Of a stretch of DNA of 64,000 nucleotides, positions 61,623 through 64,000 are shown piece after piece. The stretch is from Chrysomallon squamiferum. Its lineage: Eukaryota > Mollusca > Gastropoda > Neomphalida > Peltospiridae. The notes beneath the pieces are model-generated. The model saw only the letters and a list, made by a program, of their open reading frames with translations. It was not told the origin of the DNA and made no database searches. Location: the NCBI GenBank assembly GCA_012295275.1, contig CM022665.1:35792022-35856021 (forward strand), in the 5' to 3' direction. Within the stretch, counting starts at the first letter, position 1. Each line of letters opens with the position of its first letter. The translations under genes were made by a program, and so were the position numbers.

Positions 61623-62754
61623 ACATGTAATAATAATAAAACACATGTATAAATGTGTATGCGTCGGTATATATGTAAAGTCTATTTATACTGAAATAAC
61701 TTTAGCTCACCTGTGTTTCTGACAGACTAAGTTGAGATGCAAGTTCCATCCTCTCAGGAGTGGACAGGTATCTCTGTGACTCAAAACGTTTTTCCAGTCC
61801 GTTCAGCTGCTGGTCACTAAACACTGTCCTGGCTTTTCGTCTGCGGCAGTGTTTGCCTGGACTGTCGTGTTGGAAAAGAGGAGTGAGCGGCAAGCCTGAA
61901 AATATTATATTTTAAAATATAAGTTTGCTTTTCAAATAAATGCACACACATACAGACAGATAAATATACCGACAGACAGACAGACATACATACAGATACA
62001 GAGGGAGATTTAAAAAAAACAGCAATGCATGCATAAAAATTCCAATTTTCTTCTTTTAATTCAATAAAATATTACATATCCAAAATATAAATCTTTTGTG
62101 GTGATTTAACAGTTAACAATAAAAATCATAAAATGTATTTGTTAATATTATTTACACTTCCTTACTCATTTGTTGTATTTATCGTATTTATTTATTGTAC
62201 TTATTTGTTTGTTTGTTTATTTATTTAAGTTTGTTTAGATATTTATATAACTTCATGTAACCCTTTTTCTCTTTCTTAAAAAACAGTTAATAACATTAAT
62301 GTTGTATTATCCTTTTTTTAAATTATTATTTTCTTATTTATTTAAGCATTTTTAATAATAATAATGATAATGATGATGAAGACGATGATTTTGATTTTTC
62401 AACCAGTAATACTTTTACACCAACGACTACATGAACAAATTCTTGGCGTAAGTTCTAATCTATTATTACGAAGCTCCGCCCACATGTTCATCGATGTTTA
62501 CTGAAGCATATACAATGCGGTTTCCCGACGCGCCGATTGCCAGTTGGAAATGTGTTTGATTGCAATTCGGCCGGCTAGCTCTGTAATATCACCTTTATAC
62601 AATAATGTGGTGTTAGAGGCAATGCTTAAGAAGTTTTATCCTTTTTTCGTTCATTTATTGTAATTATTTTATCAATTATTGTTTTTGTCCTATCATATTA
62701 TAATTATTTTATTTTATTTTATTTATTTATTTATTTATTACTACTACTACCATA

Positions 62755-62810
<56 letters not shown>

Positions 62811-63068
62811 CACTACTGCTGCTGCTGCTACTACAGTATCTACTACTATATTTACTATTTATTTTTGTTATTTATTTAAACCACGAGAAATTAAACATAA
62901 ATGCTAATCAAACTAATAAAGCTAAACACAACTCTACATATAAATAAATAAAAATAAAATAAAATCAAATCAAATAAATAAATAAAAACAGTAATGTTAA
63001 GAATAACTATAAAAATAATAACGAAGAGCAAAAAAATAAATATGATATTAAATTATTAATAATATTAA

Positions 63069-63128
<60 letters not shown>

Positions 63129-63473
63129 TGGGAATGTCGGTGAAAAATGTAATGTTTATTTTACCACAGAACTTTAAAACATTGTAATTCAAATTTACAT
63201 TTTAAATAAACAAACATTTTATCTTGTTTAAATAAATTAATAAATGTTTGTTTAAAATGTAAGTTTGAATTTTATTTATTTATTTATTTATTCAATATCA
63301 ATAAATGTTAATAAAAGAAAAAACGAATGTTTGATTTAAAAGTAAAATGTAAAACAGAAGTAAAAAAGTAATAAAGTCAGTAAAATAATAAAAGAATAAA
63401 ATAATAACGGAAACATAAAAACAACAACAAACAAACTAACAAAAAATTAAAATTAAAATAAACAAATAAATGA

Positions 63474-63537
<64 letters not shown>

Positions 63538-64000
63538 GATTTTTATTTATTAATTTATTTACTTAGACTTTTTTGTTTGTTGCTGTTTTGTTTATATATA
63601 TTCGGGACCTACCACCATGATTATAAAGAGAAGAATATATATATATATACAGACACATGTATATATAAACTGAAAATATCAAAACAGTAATAAAATACAA
63701 AAATAATATTATAATAACAATAAAATAAAAAATAAAAGAGAAATGATAATTTTATTTTGTTACTGAAAAATAAAATAACATAATAATAATAATAATACTT
63801 ATTATTATTATAATAATAACAATAACAATTATAATAATAATAATGAAGAAAACGAAGAAGAAAAATAGGAAAAACAGAAAAACACATAATATTTTTATTA
63901 TACTCACTAGCAGTAGGGATGAAGAAAGCGGGATGATCTTGATGGTGTTTGGGCATGAAGCTGGCCCCGTGGGCTAGGAAGGGGTGGGTGTAGAACGCTG
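57616..64000 (-). CDS. BSX: BSX/bsh-type homeobox transcription factor, 5' end beyond the window
   Basis: Three coding exons on the minus strand: at least 64000-63908 (donor GTGAGT), 61895-61711 (acceptor TTTTCAG, donor GTGAGC) and 57873-57616 (acceptor TTTTGCAG, stop TGA). Phases 1 and 0 keep one frame. Exon 2 carries the [16 protein letters not shown] lead and most of the homeodomain ([19 protein letters not shown]). The intron falls between Gln44 and Val45, a classical homeodomain site, and exon 3 continues [14 protein letters not shown]. Gln50 predicts TAAT-type binding. The lead sequence and the LSTPER and FSDQQL motifs match vertebrate BSX and insect bsh rather than BARX or BARH. The C-terminal tail is serine- and acid-rich. 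Exon 1 holds a His/Pro-rich part; the upstream start and any eh1 motif are outside. AATAAA is read at about 57502-57497. BSX acts in brain/neuroendocrine development in other animals. Confidence 0.95.
57874..60300. other. BSX intron 2, 3'-proximal part
   Basis: AT-rich intron sequence with (AAT)n at about 58800-58865, AAAT units at about 59315-59370, and AC/AT dinucleotides at about 60096-60230. No open frame of note. Confidence 0.6.
58800..58865. repeat. (AAT)n microsatellite
   Basis: About 16 AAT triplets with ATT-containing continuation. Confidence 0.9.
60304..60915. repeat. Tandem repeat of about 107-132 bp in BSX intron 2
   Basis: About six copies each begin with a CAGACGGCGACAATTAC-like box (60304, 60412, 60543, 60652, 60766, 60893). 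The boxes are followed by TTTTATTGTATGATG, TTTATAAAAATGAAAAC, TTATAATTACAACTGAATATC and ACATTAGC phrases. Copies differ by indels and substitutions, so the array is not recent. Confidence 0.85.
60950..61180. promoter_or_regulatory. Candidate regulatory island in BSX intron 2 (inference)
   Basis: About 230 bases of GC-richer, non-repetitive sequence lie directly after the tandem repeat and inside the homeobox gene. They include GATAACGGCCAGTTTATCGG and GATAAACTGAATAAGATAAC, so several GATA-type cores occur. An intronic enhancer is plausible; there is no direct evidence of function. Confidence 0.3.
61531..61619. repeat. (AG)n microsatellite in BSX intron 2
   Basis: About 88 bases of AG dinucleotides, 92 bases downstream of exon 2's donor in transcription order. 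Confidence 0.95.
61896..63907. other. BSX intron 1
   Basis: 2,012-bp intron dominated by simple repeats: CTA triplets at about 62738-62830, ATT at about 63063-63127, AAT at about 63474-63536, and AT/AAT runs near the donor. A repeat-free, GC-richer patch at about 62450-62610 is the only part that looks selectively unusual. Confidence 0.7.

Noticed and set aside
1-64000. CRISPR arrays, bacterial operons, phage or ribosomal RNA genes
   Set aside because: The repeats are microsatellites, minisatellites or transposon ends, genes are spliced or carry eukaryotic polyadenylation signals, and no rRNA-like sequence was seen.

Overview
The window is eukaryotic DNA, very AT-rich and crowded with microsatellites ((AG)n, (AAT)n, (AC)n, (GTAT)n), with spliced genes, degenerate DNA transposons and long non-coding stretches. 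A BSX/bsh-type homeobox gene, PAN/apple plus C-type-lectin-like (CTLD) secreted proteins and Tc1, hAT and MULE relics together suggest a lophotrochozoan, most likely a mollusc. This is an inference; no species can be named from the sequence alone.

Layout. 1-8.7 kb: simple repeats and two tandem-repeat blocks, no convincing gene. 8.77-12.06 kb (+): a four-exon gene assembled here from splice sites. It encodes a 113-aa secreted, probably GPI-anchored six-cysteine protein of no recognised family; its third intron carries a MITE-like element and one arm of a 139-bp inverted repeat. 18-50.4 kb: a cluster of single-exon genes and wrecks of one family (signal peptide, PAN/apple domain, short Cys-rich linker, CTLD). 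Three full-length members are intact: 18.2 kb (+), 28.7 kb (-) and 32.6 kb (+). The last two are the arms of a 1.14-kb nearly perfect inverted repeat. A PAN-only member lies at 45.7 kb (-), and at least seven broken pieces lie at 27.0, 27.4-28.1, 39.2, 40.7, 48.4, 49.0-49.4 and 50.3 kb. A 2.6-kb non-coding unit is tandemly duplicated at 19.2-26.5 kb. Its second copy has been split by a 2.18-kb transposon, and the first copy preserves the empty site. A Tc1/mariner relic (34.4-35.2 kb) and a 1,001-bp hAT-type element with target-site duplication (43.6-44.6 kb) sit inside the cluster.

50.4-57.6 kb: non-coding, with GC-richer islands that may be regulatory. 57.6-64.0 kb (-): a BSX/bsh homeobox gene, three coding exons visible, the 5' part of the first lying beyond the right edge. 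Its second intron contains about six copies of a 107-132-bp tandem repeat.

How the parts relate. The lectin-like cluster behaves as an actively rearranging multigene family. A short PAN-coding block is almost invariant at the DNA level in genes and pseudogenes alike, two alternative sequences follow it, promoter/5'UTR segments are shared between a working gene and a dead one, and a 26-bp minisatellite travels with the copies. That pattern fits recurrent gene conversion or segmental duplication. An immune or recognition role is plausible for secreted PAN-CTLD proteins but is not shown by the sequence.
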